NCBI GenBank assembly: GCA_934699095.1
Contig: CAKUVI010000003.1
Coordinates: 276,524 to 340,523, forward strand
Direction of reading: 5' to 3'
DNA from: an uncultured Bacteroidales bacterium
Lineage (GTDB): Bacteria > Bacteroidota > Bacteroidia > Bacteroidales > WCHB1-69
DNA length: 64,000 nucleotides
Position numbers and translations under genes: made by a program. Position 1 is the first letter of the stretch. The number at the start of each line of letters is the position of its first letter. Below are positions 17,842 through 26,697 of the stretch, in pieces. The notes beneath the pieces were generated by a model. That model had not been told where the DNA came from. It did not search any database and worked only from the letters and a program-made list of their open reading frames with translations.

Positions 17842-19116
17842 TCATAACCTGCAGTTGTGTTTGCCATAGTTGGTGCGGACATCATCCGCATGTTGTTCCA
17901 TGTAGGCCAAAGCGTAACGAGTGATTTGCCCTCCCATGCTGGGACCTACCACCACAATCTGTTCTTTGCTTCCAGATTGTTGTAGCAGTTCGTTTACCTT
18001 ATTGATAGCGGCAATGCACACCATCGCATTCTCTTCGATGTATGTGCCGCCATTGGGAAAATCCAACAACACCACGTCATAGCCTAATGCCAATAACATA
18101 TCACCCATATTATCGCCATCTGAGAGACCATCCCCTAATTTGTCCCAAAGAGACTTTCCGTTCTTCTCATAACAGGTGTCAAAACGTCTGTTGTTCACTG
18201 GGTCGAACCCATCAACAATCAATACTGGTTTTCTCAACAACATGTCAGAATGGGCATAATATATACGGATGTCCCCCCGGCGTGCTGTAAAACTTCCCCC
18301 GGCCGAATATGGATAGGCTGGTATGATTTGCCCATTAACGGTTAGGTCTTGAATGTATGAATGAGAACTTGTCCCTGATCCCCCATTTCTACTGTTTCTG
18401 TCAATTGTGAGTTTGGCGTATGTGGTCAGGGTATCTCCATTGCGGAATATTGACGTCATTTTCAATGTTTTTGTTCCTTCTGAGGCATAGACAATCTGGA
18501 CGGCGGTGTTCAACGCCACATTTCTGTCCCCTTGACCGTCTCCGAAGTCAATCACCAAATAACTGACAGGGTTTGTTGTATTGTCAAAAAAGAAATGTCG
18601 GTCAATGACAAATCTGACGGAGGTAGAAGTTGAATATTCAACCAACGGTGCCATCATAAAAGCAGTGTTTTCATGGAATAAGGAGACGTTTATGGAAGTG
18701 TTCTCCCTAAGGACGCTGTCCGCATCGTAGTAAAGTCGTTGTTGCATGGCAATGGTGTCGAATGTATTGAAGTTGGCGTGCAACATGCCGATTATGATCG
18801 TTGTGCTGTCGGAAGGCAGATTTCTTATTATGCTTCCCACCGAATCGGGAAGGAACGTGTTTTGCGCCCCTGCGCGGTAAAGTTCGTCGTATGCCATAAC
18901 GAACTGCCAGTAGTCGCAGGTGTCTGCTGGATGGGGGATGTCTGTTATGTAACTGACCAAATTGCTGAACGGTAGTACCCGCTCATACAATATCCCCGTT
19001 GAGGTGTGGCTCAAGTCCACGTGCCGGAATACTTCGTTGAAACTCTCGGTGTAATTCTGCGCAGAAGCTGTTGTAAACACACTGATAACCAAAAGGGTGA
19101 TAAGGTGCTTTTTCAT
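17842..19116 (-). pseudogene. Secreted alpha/beta-hydrolase, 5' part; interrupted by in-frame TGA
   Basis: 424 residues. Signal peptide MKKHLITLLVISVFTTASA, then a Bacteroidetes-type leader (VFRHVDLSHTSTGIL), a PKD-like beta-domain (about 190-260, YLVIDFGDGQGD), and the first half of an alpha/beta-hydrolase: KPVLIVDGFDP and the nucleophile elbow VVVGPSMGGQ (Ser about residue 399). It ends HNCRL-stop, with the next codons SFDSPHQGANI in the same frame, so one nonsense codon splits a gene of about 1,430 residues. A Trp codon (TGG to TGA) at this place would fit family sequence; that is inference. TGA is a normal stop elsewhere in the window. The first 47 codons are nearly shared with the barrel gene upstream. 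Confidence 0.82.
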
Positions 19117-19129
19117 AATTCATTGTATT
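18989..19129. repeat. 5' cassette, copy A
   Basis: Two identical blocks shared with 19725-19865: 18989-19029 (41 bases, encoding FRHVDLSHTSTGIL) and 19057-19129 (73 bases, encoding the signal peptide and 13 bases before the ATG). The 27 bases between them differ, but keep the frame. Confidence 0.9.
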
Positions 19130-19135
19130 ATGTCA

Positions 19136-19852
19136 TTAATTCTTTTTGCCAAAATGGTAACGGACGGAAAACACAAACCCGTAATCAAAATAATGGTAAG
19201 GATTATTAGAGGAAATGAGGCCTATTCTATTTCCTGGATTCACGCCGTCTGCTGAATAAATGTTTCCATATCCAAGTCGCGTATCGGTTTGAATAGACAT
19301 CGGTATCGCATTAAAGAAGTATTCGATACCCAATATGGCCTGAACTCCACTTTTTAATGAGACTTCACGTTTCCCTGCATCGTGTGGGACTATTCCTCCA
19401 ACAACTCCTCCACCAGCAATCCAATATGTGTTCGATCTATTTGGAAATTTGTCTTCAAACAACATATTTACTTTTAATCCGATGTCGCACCCTTCAGGTA
19501 TTATTGATTTGTGGATGTCAATACCTAGGCCGAAATCCACTTGCAAATGTATCTCACGTAATATATTGAACTTCAAAGAGAGACCATCAAACCATATACC
19601 AGCACATACTCCCACACTATGCTTGTAGTATTGCGTGTCAGCGGTGTCTGTCTTACTTACCACTTTGTTGTTCACCCAAGAGCAGTTTGTCGGCAGGTCT
19701 TCAGGCGGTAAGTCACGTTCAGATAATATCCCCGTTGAGGTGTGGCTCAAGTCCACGTGCCGGAACACGCTGTCGAAGGCCTGTGTGTAGCTCTGCGCAG
19801 AAGCTGTTGTAAACACACTGATAACCAAAAGGGTGATAAGGTGCTTTTTCAT
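19136..19852 (-). CDS. Chimeric secreted protein: hydrolase-type leader joined to an outer-membrane beta-barrel
   Basis: 238 residues. Residues 1-47 (signal peptide, then VFRHVDLSHTSTGILSERDLP) are the leader of the neighbouring hydrolase gene; from about residue 75 the protein is a strand-rich barrel (HSVGVCAGIWFDGLSLKF, YWIAGGGVVGG, VQAILGIEYFFNAIPMSIQTDTRLGYG), ending FSVRYHFGKKN, a conventional outer-membrane barrel end. Barrel proteins do not normally carry this leader, so the gene appears to have acquired it by recombination with its neighbour. The reading frame is intact. It may be co-transcribed with the hydrolase pseudogene 19 bases downstream. Function unknown. Confidence 0.75.
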   Translation of the reverse strand: MKKHLITLLVISVFTTASAQSYTQAFDSVFRHVDLSHTSTGILSERDLPPEDLPTNCSWVNNKVVSKTDTADTQYYKHSVGVCAGIWFDGLSLKFNILREIHLQVDFGLGIDIHKSIIPEGCDIGLKVNMLFEDKFPNRSNTYWIAGGGVVGGIVPHDAGKREVSLKSGVQAILGIEYFFNAIPMSIQTDTRLGYGNIYSADGVNPGNRIGLISSNNPYHYFDYGFVFSVRYHFGKKN

Positions 19853-19865
19853 AATTCATTGTATT
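19725..19865. repeat. 5' cassette, copy B
   Basis: Partner of 18989-19129 at a constant offset of 736 bases; identical blocks are 19725-19765 and 19793-19865. Confidence 0.9.
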
Positions 19866-20183
19866 TTATCATCATGTGGACTTCTATTTTTTTACTTCTT
19901 TACATTGCCGCCGCCCTTGGTGCGAAGTCCGATTAACATCAAGTTAAGCAAACAGCACTGCAAAATTATACATTTTTTTTACCATTTCACCACTTTTTAT
20001 TCATATTCCTTCCCCTTCTCATCCGCAGCGGTTTGGCTTTTCACAGACGCGTTGATTCGCGCCTGAACAGGATGGCAGTATTTATTAAGCGCCCTGCCTC
20101 AGCGCCTTATCTGAAATAGTTATTCTTATTTAATAGATGTATATGTCTCATATTGTTTTAACTTTCAATTATCCCAACAATTA
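19853..20183. other. 331-base non-coding stretch
   Basis: Holds the upstream region of the chimeric barrel gene with a probable promoter at 19961-19968. Apart from GC-richer patches at 19905-19930 and 20030-20110 I see no gene, hairpin terminator or repeat in it. Confidence 0.6.
19961..19968 (-). promoter_or_regulatory. -7 promoter element of the chimeric barrel gene
   Basis: Minus-strand TAATTTTG; the implied leader RNA is about 100 bases long. Confidence 0.5.
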
Positions 20184-20678
20184 TTAATTAATATAGGCTG
20201 CCGTTTCGCTGAAAAACAGACCCGAGAAGGTGAACTGCAGGGTAGCAGTGTCACGATAGACCATCTGCTCAGGAATGTTCAGAAAGATACGGTTGCCATT
20301 TTCGTCCAGATAATCCAACGAACGGTCCGGCATGAGGAAGAAGTCTTCTGAGGTCAGATCAAACGTGTCGGTTGTAATGGCCGTTAAGTCAGTACCAACC
20401 TGTTGAAGCTGGACGGCTGCGATGTTCGTACACTCCCTGCCTGAACCCATACAATTAACGTGGACGTAGTGCCCGCTAATCATCACACACCCTTTGCAGT
20501 CTTTGCTGTTATGCCCCATATTCATGATAAGCATGAATGAGGGGTTTCCCGTTTTTGCGTTATTAGACAGGGCTATTACACGGTTGAGCGTTTGTCCTTG
20601 TGTTGTATGTCTTTCGTCTTTCTCGCACGCGCCAAGCAAAATAGCCGCGAGCAGTGTCAATGTCAATACTTTTTTCAT
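20184..20678 (-). CDS. Predicted lipoprotein, unknown function
   Basis: 164 residues from the ATG at 20678; a longer reading to 20780 would start above the promoter element. The signal MKKVLTLTLLAAILLGAC is a textbook lipobox (LLGAC), and the acidic residues after Cys18 (CEKDERH) are compatible with surface export in Bacteroidetes. The mature domain, about 145 residues, contains a CKGCVMISGHYVHVNCMG segment with three cysteines. I do not recognise the family. It stands alone, divergent from the LytTR gene, and could be controlled by it, but the sequence does not show that. Confidence 0.72.
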   Translation of the reverse strand: MKKVLTLTLLAAILLGACEKDERHTTQGQTLNRVIALSNNAKTGNPSFMLIMNMGHNSKDCKGCVMISGHYVHVNCMGSGRECTNIAAVQLQQVGTDLTAITTDTFDLTSEDFFLMPDRSLDYLDENGNRIFLNIPEQMVYRDTATLQFTFSGLFFSETAAYIN

Positions 20679-20719
20679 TACGCTTCGGTTTTGATGGTAA
20701 TTTCTTGTTTTTTCAACAA

Positions 20720-20727
20720 CAAAAATA
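20720..20727 (-). promoter_or_regulatory. -7 promoter element of the lipoprotein gene
   Basis: Minus-strand TATTTTTG, 42 bases before the ATG at 20678, which fixes that start. Confidence 0.55.
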
Positions 20728-20918
20728 CAATTGGTTTCAATATATTTTATCCCGTCTTCCAGGAATATGTCGCCTCTCACAAATTATCCCTTAACGGGAT
20801 GGGTATATGATTGAAAATCAACATATCATAAAACATATTAGAATTTGATATTTTCGAGGTGATAAATTAATCATAAAACGATTGGTTGTTTTTTAGAGAA
20901 ACCTATCGAGAAATTGTC

Positions 20919-20926
20919 TATCTTTA
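20919..20926 (+). promoter_or_regulatory. Possible -7 element of the LytTR gene
   Basis: TATCTTTA, one mismatch from TAnnTTTG, 25 bases before the ATG. Confidence 0.35.
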
Positions 20927-20950
20927 CCGCCGTACTTAAATCGAATCGCA

Positions 20951-22057
20951 ATGAGACACATTAAAGCTGTCATTAATGTGATACTGAATGTCATTTTTTG
21001 TATTCTCACATTGTGGCTTTTTACCCAGAACTCGATCCTGCGCCCATACGCTGGCAGTTATTTTAAAGAGTTATTGGCCGGACTTCTGTTGTTAGGGTCT
21101 CTATATGCCAATTACTTCCTGCTCTATCCAAAGCTTTATCAAAAACGCCCGCATTACATCTATTGGTTGACTCTGTCGCTCGTTGCCATCATTACAGGCA
21201 TTATGGATATGGCTATTGCGTATCATAGCATTGTGTCATATAATGAACAAGTTATACAGATAGTAGGCTCTTTCAATTTCTTTTCAAGAATTCTTTTCTT
21301 TGTTATTGGACGAAATATGGCATTGAATTTTTTCCCTTTCCTCTTCAGAGACCGGAAGCATTTTCAACAATCTTTGGAAAAAGAGGTGCGGGTTGTTTAC
21401 CAGGATGTTCGGAAAATTGATGTCGAGGATTCAGAACACAATATTCTTCTTGTGCCAATTGACGACATCTTTTATTGCCTTCAAGACGGTAATTTTACAC
21501 ACGTTTATTCGGCAAAGAACAAGCGTTACACCCGGAACGGATCTATGAAGCATCTTGCACAGCTGCTCGGAGATGATTTCATACGTATAACAGCCACCAC
21601 GCTATTGCCATTCCGACACATTAAAGCGTGTGAAGACAATGTGGTGATAATGAAAAAGATGCCTTGGCAGGAAGAGGCAACTACTTTCAAGTTGGAATCC
21701 CAAAACCAGGAACAGATTGAAGAAAAAGTTGCTGAAGGAATAATTAGTTATAGACTAAAAATGTACAAAAAGAAGATTTCCAAAAAAACTGCACATCGAG
21801 ATACGAAGCGCAAGCCAATCCTTCCCCCGAAAGATGCAGTCGAAGCAGTCTTCAACTGTATTCAGAGGCATCCTGATTGCAAGTCAGCCGACATCGTTGC
21901 CGAGACGTCCCATTCGTTGAGCACCGTGGAACGCTGCATTTCGGAACTCCGCAAGCAGGGGCGCATCACGTATGTCGGCAGCAAGAAGACCGGAGGGTAC
22001 CATGTGGCCAACAATTCAAATATGGAAATTAATACTGAACAGACCGATCAACAATAA
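20951..22057 (+). CDS. Membrane-anchored LytTR regulator with a C-terminal winged helix
   Basis: 368 residues. Four hydrophobic helices lie at about 5-25, 38-60, 68-92 and 108-130. A LytTR DNA-binding domain follows (about 160-250), with the typical ILLVPIDDIFYCLQDGNFTHVYSA start and the ITATTLLPFRHI strand. After a basic linker rich in Lys (about 256-280) comes a second DNA-binding module of winged-helix type (about 290-352): AVEAVFNCIQRHP, then SHSLSTVERCISELRKQGRI and a YVGSKKTGGYHV wing. It looks like a transcription factor tethered to the inner membrane, a design known for LytTR proteins in Bacteroidetes, but the additional winged helix is uncommon. No receiver or kinase domain is present, so the signal is probably sensed by the membrane part. 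Targets unknown. Confidence 0.78.
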   Translation: MRHIKAVINVILNVIFCILTLWLFTQNSILRPYAGSYFKELLAGLLLLGSLYANYFLLYPKLYQKRPHYIYWLTLSLVAIITGIMDMAIAYHSIVSYNEQVIQIVGSFNFFSRILFFVIGRNMALNFFPFLFRDRKHFQQSLEKEVRVVYQDVRKIDVEDSEHNILLVPIDDIFYCLQDGNFTHVYSAKNKRYTRNGSMKHLAQLLGDDFIRITATTLLPFRHIKACEDNVVIMKKMPWQEEATTFKLESQNQEQIEEKVAEGIISYRLKMYKKKISKKTAHRDTKRKPILPPKDAVEAVFNCIQRHPDCKSADIVAETSHSLSTVERCISELRKQGRITYVGSKKTGGYHVANNSNMEINTEQTDQQ

Positions 22058-22065
22058 AGCGCTGA

Positions 22066-23340
22066 TCACATGACGCTTCCGAAAAGATCGTATTCAGCTG
22101 CATCCGTGATTTTCACATCATAGAATTCGCCAACGTTGAGGGATTGATCCTTATTTATGAAAACAGCATTGTCAACATCCGGCGAATCAAACTCGGTGCG
22201 TCCTATGTAACAATCCTCTTCCTCACTGTCTATCAACACTTTCATGGTGCTTCCAACTCGAGATTCATTAATTTCAAGAGATATTTTTTCCTGCAGTTTC
22301 ATGATTTCATTTACTCTCTTGTTCTTTTCAGAAGCTTTGATCGGGTCGCCGAGATCATAGGCCGGGGTGTCCTCTTCCCGGGAGTAAGCAAAGACCCCAA
22401 GCCGTTCGAAACGATTTCGTCTCACAAATTCCACCAACTCCTTGTGTTGTTCCCGAGTTTCTGTCGGGTAACCGGATATAAGCGTTGTTCGGATTGCAAT
22501 GCCAGGAATCGTTTCGCGAATCCGTGCAATCAGGTCATAAATATAAGCGGAGCTACCTCCACGGCGCATGCTTTGTAATATTTCGTCGCTGATATGCTGG
22601 AACGGGATATCCAAATAACGGCAATATTGGGGATATTGCTTCATGACATCCAGGATTTCATACGGGAAATTAAGCGGATAGGCATAATGTAACCTTATCC
22701 ATTGGAGGCCTCTCACTTGAGCAAGCTTGTCCATCAAATCGGCTAATTCTCTCTTTCCGCTGCGGTCAATACCATAATACGTGAGATCTTGCGCTATAAG
22801 CATCAACTCTTTCACACCTTGGTCGGCCAAGCGCCGCGCCTCATCCACCAGCAGAGAAATCGGCTTTGATACCTGTCTGTCGCGAATTAATGGTATAGAA
22901 CAGTATGAGCATTGGTGGTCGCAACCTTCAGAAATCTTAAGATATGCGTAATGACGAGGGGTGGAAAGAATCCTGTCATGCGTGTTTAACAGCTGAAAAT
23001 CAGGTGATTCCAACAATTTTGGAAGTTCAGCAAAAGTGTAAAAACCATCAACCTCCGGAAGTGCCTCCTTAAGTTCAGCCATATTGCGCTGAACAAGACA
23101 TCCTATAACATACAACTTCTTTATTTGATGATGTTTTTTTCTCTCTATCTGGTTAAGAATTTCGTTCACCGACTCCTCACGGGCATCGTGAATGAAACTG
23201 CAGGTGTTGATGATCACGACATCTGATTTCTGTGCGCTTTCAAAAAAGAGCTCATGACCGTGCTTGTGAAAGTCTGCGGCCATAACTTCCGAATCGACAA
23301 TGTTCTTTGAACAGCCTAAGGTTATAATGTTGATTGTCAT
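22066..23340 (-). CDS. rimO: Ribosomal protein S12 methylthiotransferase
   Basis: 424 residues, full length. A radical-SAM enzyme that methylthiolates Asp88 (E. coli numbering is 89) of ribosomal protein S12. Order of domains: UPF0004 with TLGCSKNIVDSE, INTCSFI and GCLVQR (three cysteines for the auxiliary cluster), the radical SAM core with CDHQCSYCSIP, the RimO-specific DIPFQHISDEILQSMRRG, and a C-terminal TRAM domain ending FGSV. GCSKNxVDSE and the RRG motif separate RimO from MiaB. It converges on the LytTR gene with only 8 bases between stops and has its own promoter. Confidence 0.95.
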   Translation of the reverse strand: MTINIITLGCSKNIVDSEVMAADFHKHGHELFFESAQKSDVVIINTCSFIHDAREESVNEILNQIERKKHHQIKKLYVIGCLVQRNMAELKEALPEVDGFYTFAELPKLLESPDFQLLNTHDRILSTPRHYAYLKISEGCDHQCSYCSIPLIRDRQVSKPISLLVDEARRLADQGVKELMLIAQDLTYYGIDRSGKRELADLMDKLAQVRGLQWIRLHYAYPLNFPYEILDVMKQYPQYCRYLDIPFQHISDEILQSMRRGGSSAYIYDLIARIRETIPGIAIRTTLISGYPTETREQHKELVEFVRRNRFERLGVFAYSREEDTPAYDLGDPIKASEKNKRVNEIMKLQEKISLEINESRVGSTMKVLIDSEEEDCYIGRTEFDSPDVDNAVFINKDQSLNVGEFYDVKITDAAEYDLFGSVM

Positions 23341-23362
23341 TTATGATGATAGTTTGCGATTG

Positions 23363-23370
23363 CAAAGATA
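23363..23370 (-). promoter_or_regulatory. -7 promoter element of rimO
   Basis: Minus-strand TATCTTTG, 22 bases before the ATG. Confidence 0.6.
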
Positions 23371-23375
23371 GTAAA

Positions 23376-23410
23376 AAAACGAGAGCATTAGCGTGTAATG
23401 CCCTCGTTTT
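23376..23410 (-). terminator. Intrinsic terminator after the small lipoprotein gene
   Basis: AACGAGAGCATTA and TAATGCCCTCGTT pair with one A-C mismatch around GCGTG; the minus strand continues into seven T. It lies directly above the rimO promoter. Confidence 0.8.
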
Positions 23411-23433
23411 GCAAAGATTAACAAATCTTGGTA

Positions 23434-23649
23434 TTATTTTCTAACACATTTAACGGTTGTTGTAACACCGAGAACTGTGTTTTCTGAGTTCATTTGGTTA
23501 CATCTTGAATAGTCAGTATCTTCCAAATTAACTTCAGTTTGAACAGATGAATTGCCAACGGTTGTTGTGCATTCACAAAGTTTGCTGCAAGAAGATGCAA
23601 CACCAGCCAACATCATAGTTGCTGCGAAGATAGCCAATACTTTTTTCAT
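23434..23649 (-). CDS. Small cysteine-rich predicted lipoprotein
   Basis: 71 residues. MKKVLAIFAATMMLAGVASSC gives a signal peptide with a lipobox-like ASSC (Cys21); the mature part has CSKLCECTT and two more cysteines (SRCNQM, VKCVRK), six in all with Cys21. Small size and a clean terminator downstream support it as a real gene. Family not recognised. It follows the EF-G-like gene by 37 bases and could be transcribed with it. Confidence 0.65.
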   Translation of the reverse strand: MKKVLAIFAATMMLAGVASSCSKLCECTTTVGNSSVQTEVNLEDTDYSRCNQMNSENTVLGVTTTVKCVRK

Positions 23650-23686
23650 TTTTTTAGGATTTAAAATTAGATTTATAATATAACGA

Positions 23687-25816
23687 TTATTCTTCGTCTT
23701 TATTTTCTTCTTCGTATTTCTTGATGATTTCGCTTTGAACTTCAGTAGGAACTTGTTGATATTCAGCGAATTTCATACTATAAGAAGCACGACCTGAGGT
23801 GATTGAGCTCAATGTTGTCGAGTATTTGTTCATTTCAGCCAAAGGAATCTTGGCATGGATGTTTTGGAAAGCGCCTTCGCTATCCATACCCATCATGATA
23901 CCGCGGCGGCCCTGGAGGTCGGTCATAACATCGCCCATACGATCAGCTGGAACAAAGATGTCAACGTCATAGATAGGCTCAAGAATCTTAGGACCTGCGT
24001 TCTTGAAGGCCTCTTTGAAGGCGTTACGGCCTGCCAATTTGAATGCAAGCTCGTTAGAATCTACCGGGTGCATTTTACCGTCATAGATATTCACGACGAT
24101 ATCGCGGGCGTAAGAACCGGTAAGGGGACCCTCTTCCATTTTCTCCATGATACCTTTGAGGATGGCTGGCATGAAGCGTGCATCGATGGCACCGCCGACG
24201 ATACAGTTGTTGAAAATGAGCTTACCGCCCCATGGGAGATCGTAAGTTTCGGTTGCACGGATCGGATATTTTGTCTGGGTTGGCATACCTTCGTAGTAAG
24301 ATTCGATGAGCATGTGAACTTCACCGAACTGACCGGAACCGCCTGATTGTTTCTTATGACGGTACATAGCCTCGGCAGACTTAGTGATAGTTTCGCGGTA
24401 AGGGATCTTCGGTGCGTAGTATTCAACTTCTATCTTGTTGAGTTTCTCAATCATCCATTTAACGATGTTAAGGTGTTGTTCGCCCTGACCAGAGATGATC
24501 ATCTGTTTGAGTTCCTTTGACTGTTCCATCTGGAATGTCGGGTCAGTCTTGCGGATTTCGTTGAGGGCAGCACCGAGTTTCTCGTCATCGGCATTGTTTT
24601 TAGCGCGGACTGCTGTGCGGAACTTAGGATCTGGGAACACAGTAGGTTCGATAACGTCATCTCCCTTGGCAACTAAAGTAGTGCTTGTAGGTGAAGATTT
24701 AAGCTTGATGGTAGCCACGATGTCACCTGCAACGGCCTTTTCAACTTCAACGCGGTTCTTGCCTGCGAAGGCGAGGAGTTGGGAGATACGTTCCTTGGTG
24801 TTAGTGGTGGTGTTGAGGAGATCGTCAGCCTTCTTGATTTCGCCATCGGCAACCTTTATGAAGGCAACCTCGCCGAGGTGTTGTTCAATGGCGGTCTTGA
24901 AAATGTAGCCAACGAAAGGTTCAGCGGCATTGTATTTGTGCTCATTGCCGTTGGTTGCCTTCATTGCACGGCCTTCTTCTGGAGAAGGACAGTTCTTGAT
25001 CATGAGGTCCATAAGGCGGTCAATGCCTTGGTCGGTGCGGGCGGCCACACAGATAACCGGGAAGGTTCCGCGGTTGGCGATACCGAGTTTCAAACCTTTG
25101 ATCATCTCGTCTTCTGAAAGGGTGCCTTCCTCGAAGAACTTGTCCATGAGGGCCTCGTCGTTTTCAGCTGCAGCCTCGATGAGGGCGCTGTGCATCTCTT
25201 CGGCCTTGTCCTGCTGGTCGGCAGGGATGTCTTCAACGATCATCTTTCCGCCGTTAGCCGGGAATTTGAGCATCTTCATCTGGAGAAGGTCGATGACTGC
25301 GTCAAAGCCCACGCCAGCGTTAACCGGATATTGGAAAGCCATCACACTGCCGCCGAAATACTCTTTAAGCTGATGAAGAGTCTCGTCGAAGTTGGCTTTT
25401 TCGTGGTCGAGCTGGTTAACCGCGAAAATCACGGGGATGTGAGCGGCTTTAGTGTGGCGCCACTGTATTTCAGCACCTACATCCACACCGTTCTGTGAAT
25501 TGATGACCATCAAAGCGGTGTCCATCACGCGCAAAGCGGAAATTGTTTCACCAATGAAGTCGTCAAAACCCGGACAATCAATCATGTTGATCTTGGTGCC
25601 GTTGAACTCTGCATACAATACAGAACTTTGAATTGACTGTTGTCTCTCTAACTCCACTTCACGATAGTCTGACAATGTGTTTTTGTCTTCAACTGTACCA
25701 CGTCTGCTGATAACTCCTCCGTGGAATGCCATAGCCTCCGCCATTGTGGTTTTACCCGTACGGTTACCACCTATGATGGCGATATTTCTGATTTCCTTTG
25801 TTTGATAAACTTTCAT
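23687..25816 (-). CDS. EF-G paralogue (EF-G2 type) lacking the catalytic switch II histidine
   Basis: 709 residues with all five EF-G domains. The P-loop is GGNRTGKT (16-23) instead of AHxDxGKT. Switch I reads ERQQSIQSS (about 58-66) where EF-G has ERGITITS, so the Mg-binding Thr is replaced. Switch II reads DCPGFDDF (80-87) where EF-G has DTPGHVDF: the histidine needed for GTP hydrolysis is Phe84. NQLD (134-137) replaces NKxD. Domain IV is present near residues 480-600 (GSGQFGEVHM) and domain V ends MKFAEYQQVP. This matches the Bacteroides EF-G2 reported to support translation without GTPase activity and to be needed for gut colonisation. A standard EF-G (fusA) should exist elsewhere in the genome. 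Some databases label it simply elongation factor G, which would mislead. Confidence 0.85.
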   Translation of the reverse strand: MKVYQTKEIRNIAIIGGNRTGKTTMAEAMAFHGGVISRRGTVEDKNTLSDYREVELERQQSIQSSVLYAEFNGTKINMIDCPGFDDFIGETISALRVMDTALMVINSQNGVDVGAEIQWRHTKAAHIPVIFAVNQLDHEKANFDETLHQLKEYFGGSVMAFQYPVNAGVGFDAVIDLLQMKMLKFPANGGKMIVEDIPADQQDKAEEMHSALIEAAAENDEALMDKFFEEGTLSEDEMIKGLKLGIANRGTFPVICVAARTDQGIDRLMDLMIKNCPSPEEGRAMKATNGNEHKYNAAEPFVGYIFKTAIEQHLGEVAFIKVADGEIKKADDLLNTTTNTKERISQLLAFAGKNRVEVEKAVAGDIVATIKLKSSPTSTTLVAKGDDVIEPTVFPDPKFRTAVRAKNNADDEKLGAALNEIRKTDPTFQMEQSKELKQMIISGQGEQHLNIVKWMIEKLNKIEVEYYAPKIPYRETITKSAEAMYRHKKQSGGSGQFGEVHMLIESYYEGMPTQTKYPIRATETYDLPWGGKLIFNNCIVGGAIDARFMPAILKGIMEKMEEGPLTGSYARDIVVNIYDGKMHPVDSNELAFKLAGRNAFKEAFKNAGPKILEPIYDVDIFVPADRMGDVMTDLQGRRGIMMGMDSEGAFQNIHAKIPLAEMNKYSTTLSSITSGRASYSMKFAEYQQVPTEVQSEIIKKYEEENKDEE

Positions 25817-25869
25817 TAGTGTTTAATTATTTGATTTATACTCTATTATGTTATTCTAAATAAAACCTG

Positions 25870-25877
25870 CAAAATTA
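25870..25877 (-). promoter_or_regulatory. -7 promoter element of the EF-G2-like gene
   Basis: Minus-strand TAATTTTG, 54 bases before the ATG. Confidence 0.55.
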
Positions 25878-26082
25878 CAAAAAATATTGATACCTTTTAA
25901 AATCTTAGATAAAAAATATAATTGTTGTCCAACAACACCAAATTTATGGAATATTCACTCAATCCCCCATACATTCTAAATTCTAAATTCTGAATTTGAA
26001 TAATTGTCTGTTGGAAAATCTTTGAAAAAAGAAGTTTTTTATATCTACAATTTTATTTTCTTTGCATCCAAATTTTTGGATT

Positions 26083-26691
26083 ATGAAAAGAATTTCTCTC
26101 GTTATTCTGGCTGTATTGTTTTCATTGACAAACGTTTATTCACAGTCAAAAAAGAAAGTGGAACAATTTGTAAAAGAACAGATATCGACTTACCCAAAAA
26201 TCCATTTGGTGGATATCTATAAATCATGTTGTCAGGATTTCATGGGCTCAGAACACATGATTTCAGACAGGGCGAGCGTGCACAACTATCTTCTCAAAGA
26301 GTTGTCGGAAGCAAATGGCATCGACCGCCAGACCCGGAGCTGGGAGGCATGCGGCATTGAGGGCGATTATGTGCGTATCGACCTCAACGTTGTGATTGAC
26401 GGTCTGATCGACGCCGATTCTCTCACAAACTGGTTCATCGAAAGCGCCAATTACACAAACAAACACTCTTTGGAAGACTGGATTCAATATTGGCAAGTCA
26501 TAGAGAGTGTTGTTGACGGCATGAACCTCAACCTGCCTGACTACAATAAGGAAAAGCAATTCATATCCGACATGTTGAAAAAAGGGCAATATGCCTGCTC
26601 TCACAGTGCTGAGTACAGGGAGACCTACAAACCTCATTACAGGATTATCTCAAAAGATGTGTTAAAAAAACATAATATCAGGGTAGAGTAA
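26083..26691 (+). CDS. Secreted protein of unknown function, Bacteroidetes family
   Basis: 202 residues from the ATG at 26083, which opens a clean signal peptide (MKRISLVILAVLFSLTNVYS, cleaved before QSKKK); a start at 26062 would add seven residues to its front. The mature domain has IHLVDIYKSCCQDFMGSEHMI early on and ends RIISKDVLKKHNI. Proteins with a DIYK...QD.xGxxH block followed by a Tyr-containing helix occur in many Bacteroidetes, but to my knowledge have no assigned function. Cys and His residues (CCQD, EHM, CSHSAEY) could bind a metal. Upstream at 25975-25996 is a short ATTCTAAATTCTAAATTCT repeat. Confidence 0.72.
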   Translation: MKRISLVILAVLFSLTNVYSQSKKKVEQFVKEQISTYPKIHLVDIYKSCCQDFMGSEHMISDRASVHNYLLKELSEANGIDRQTRSWEACGIEGDYVRIDLNVVIDGLIDADSLTNWFIESANYTNKHSLEDWIQYWQVIESVVDGMNLNLPDYNKEKQFISDMLKKGQYACSHSAEYRETYKPHYRIISKDVLKKHNIRVE

Positions 26692-26697
26692 AATACT

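Noticed and set aside
17842..17844. Selenocysteine or TGA read-through in the hydrolase
   Set aside because: No SECIS-like hairpin follows directly and TGA serves as a normal stop in other genes here; a nonsense mutation is simpler.
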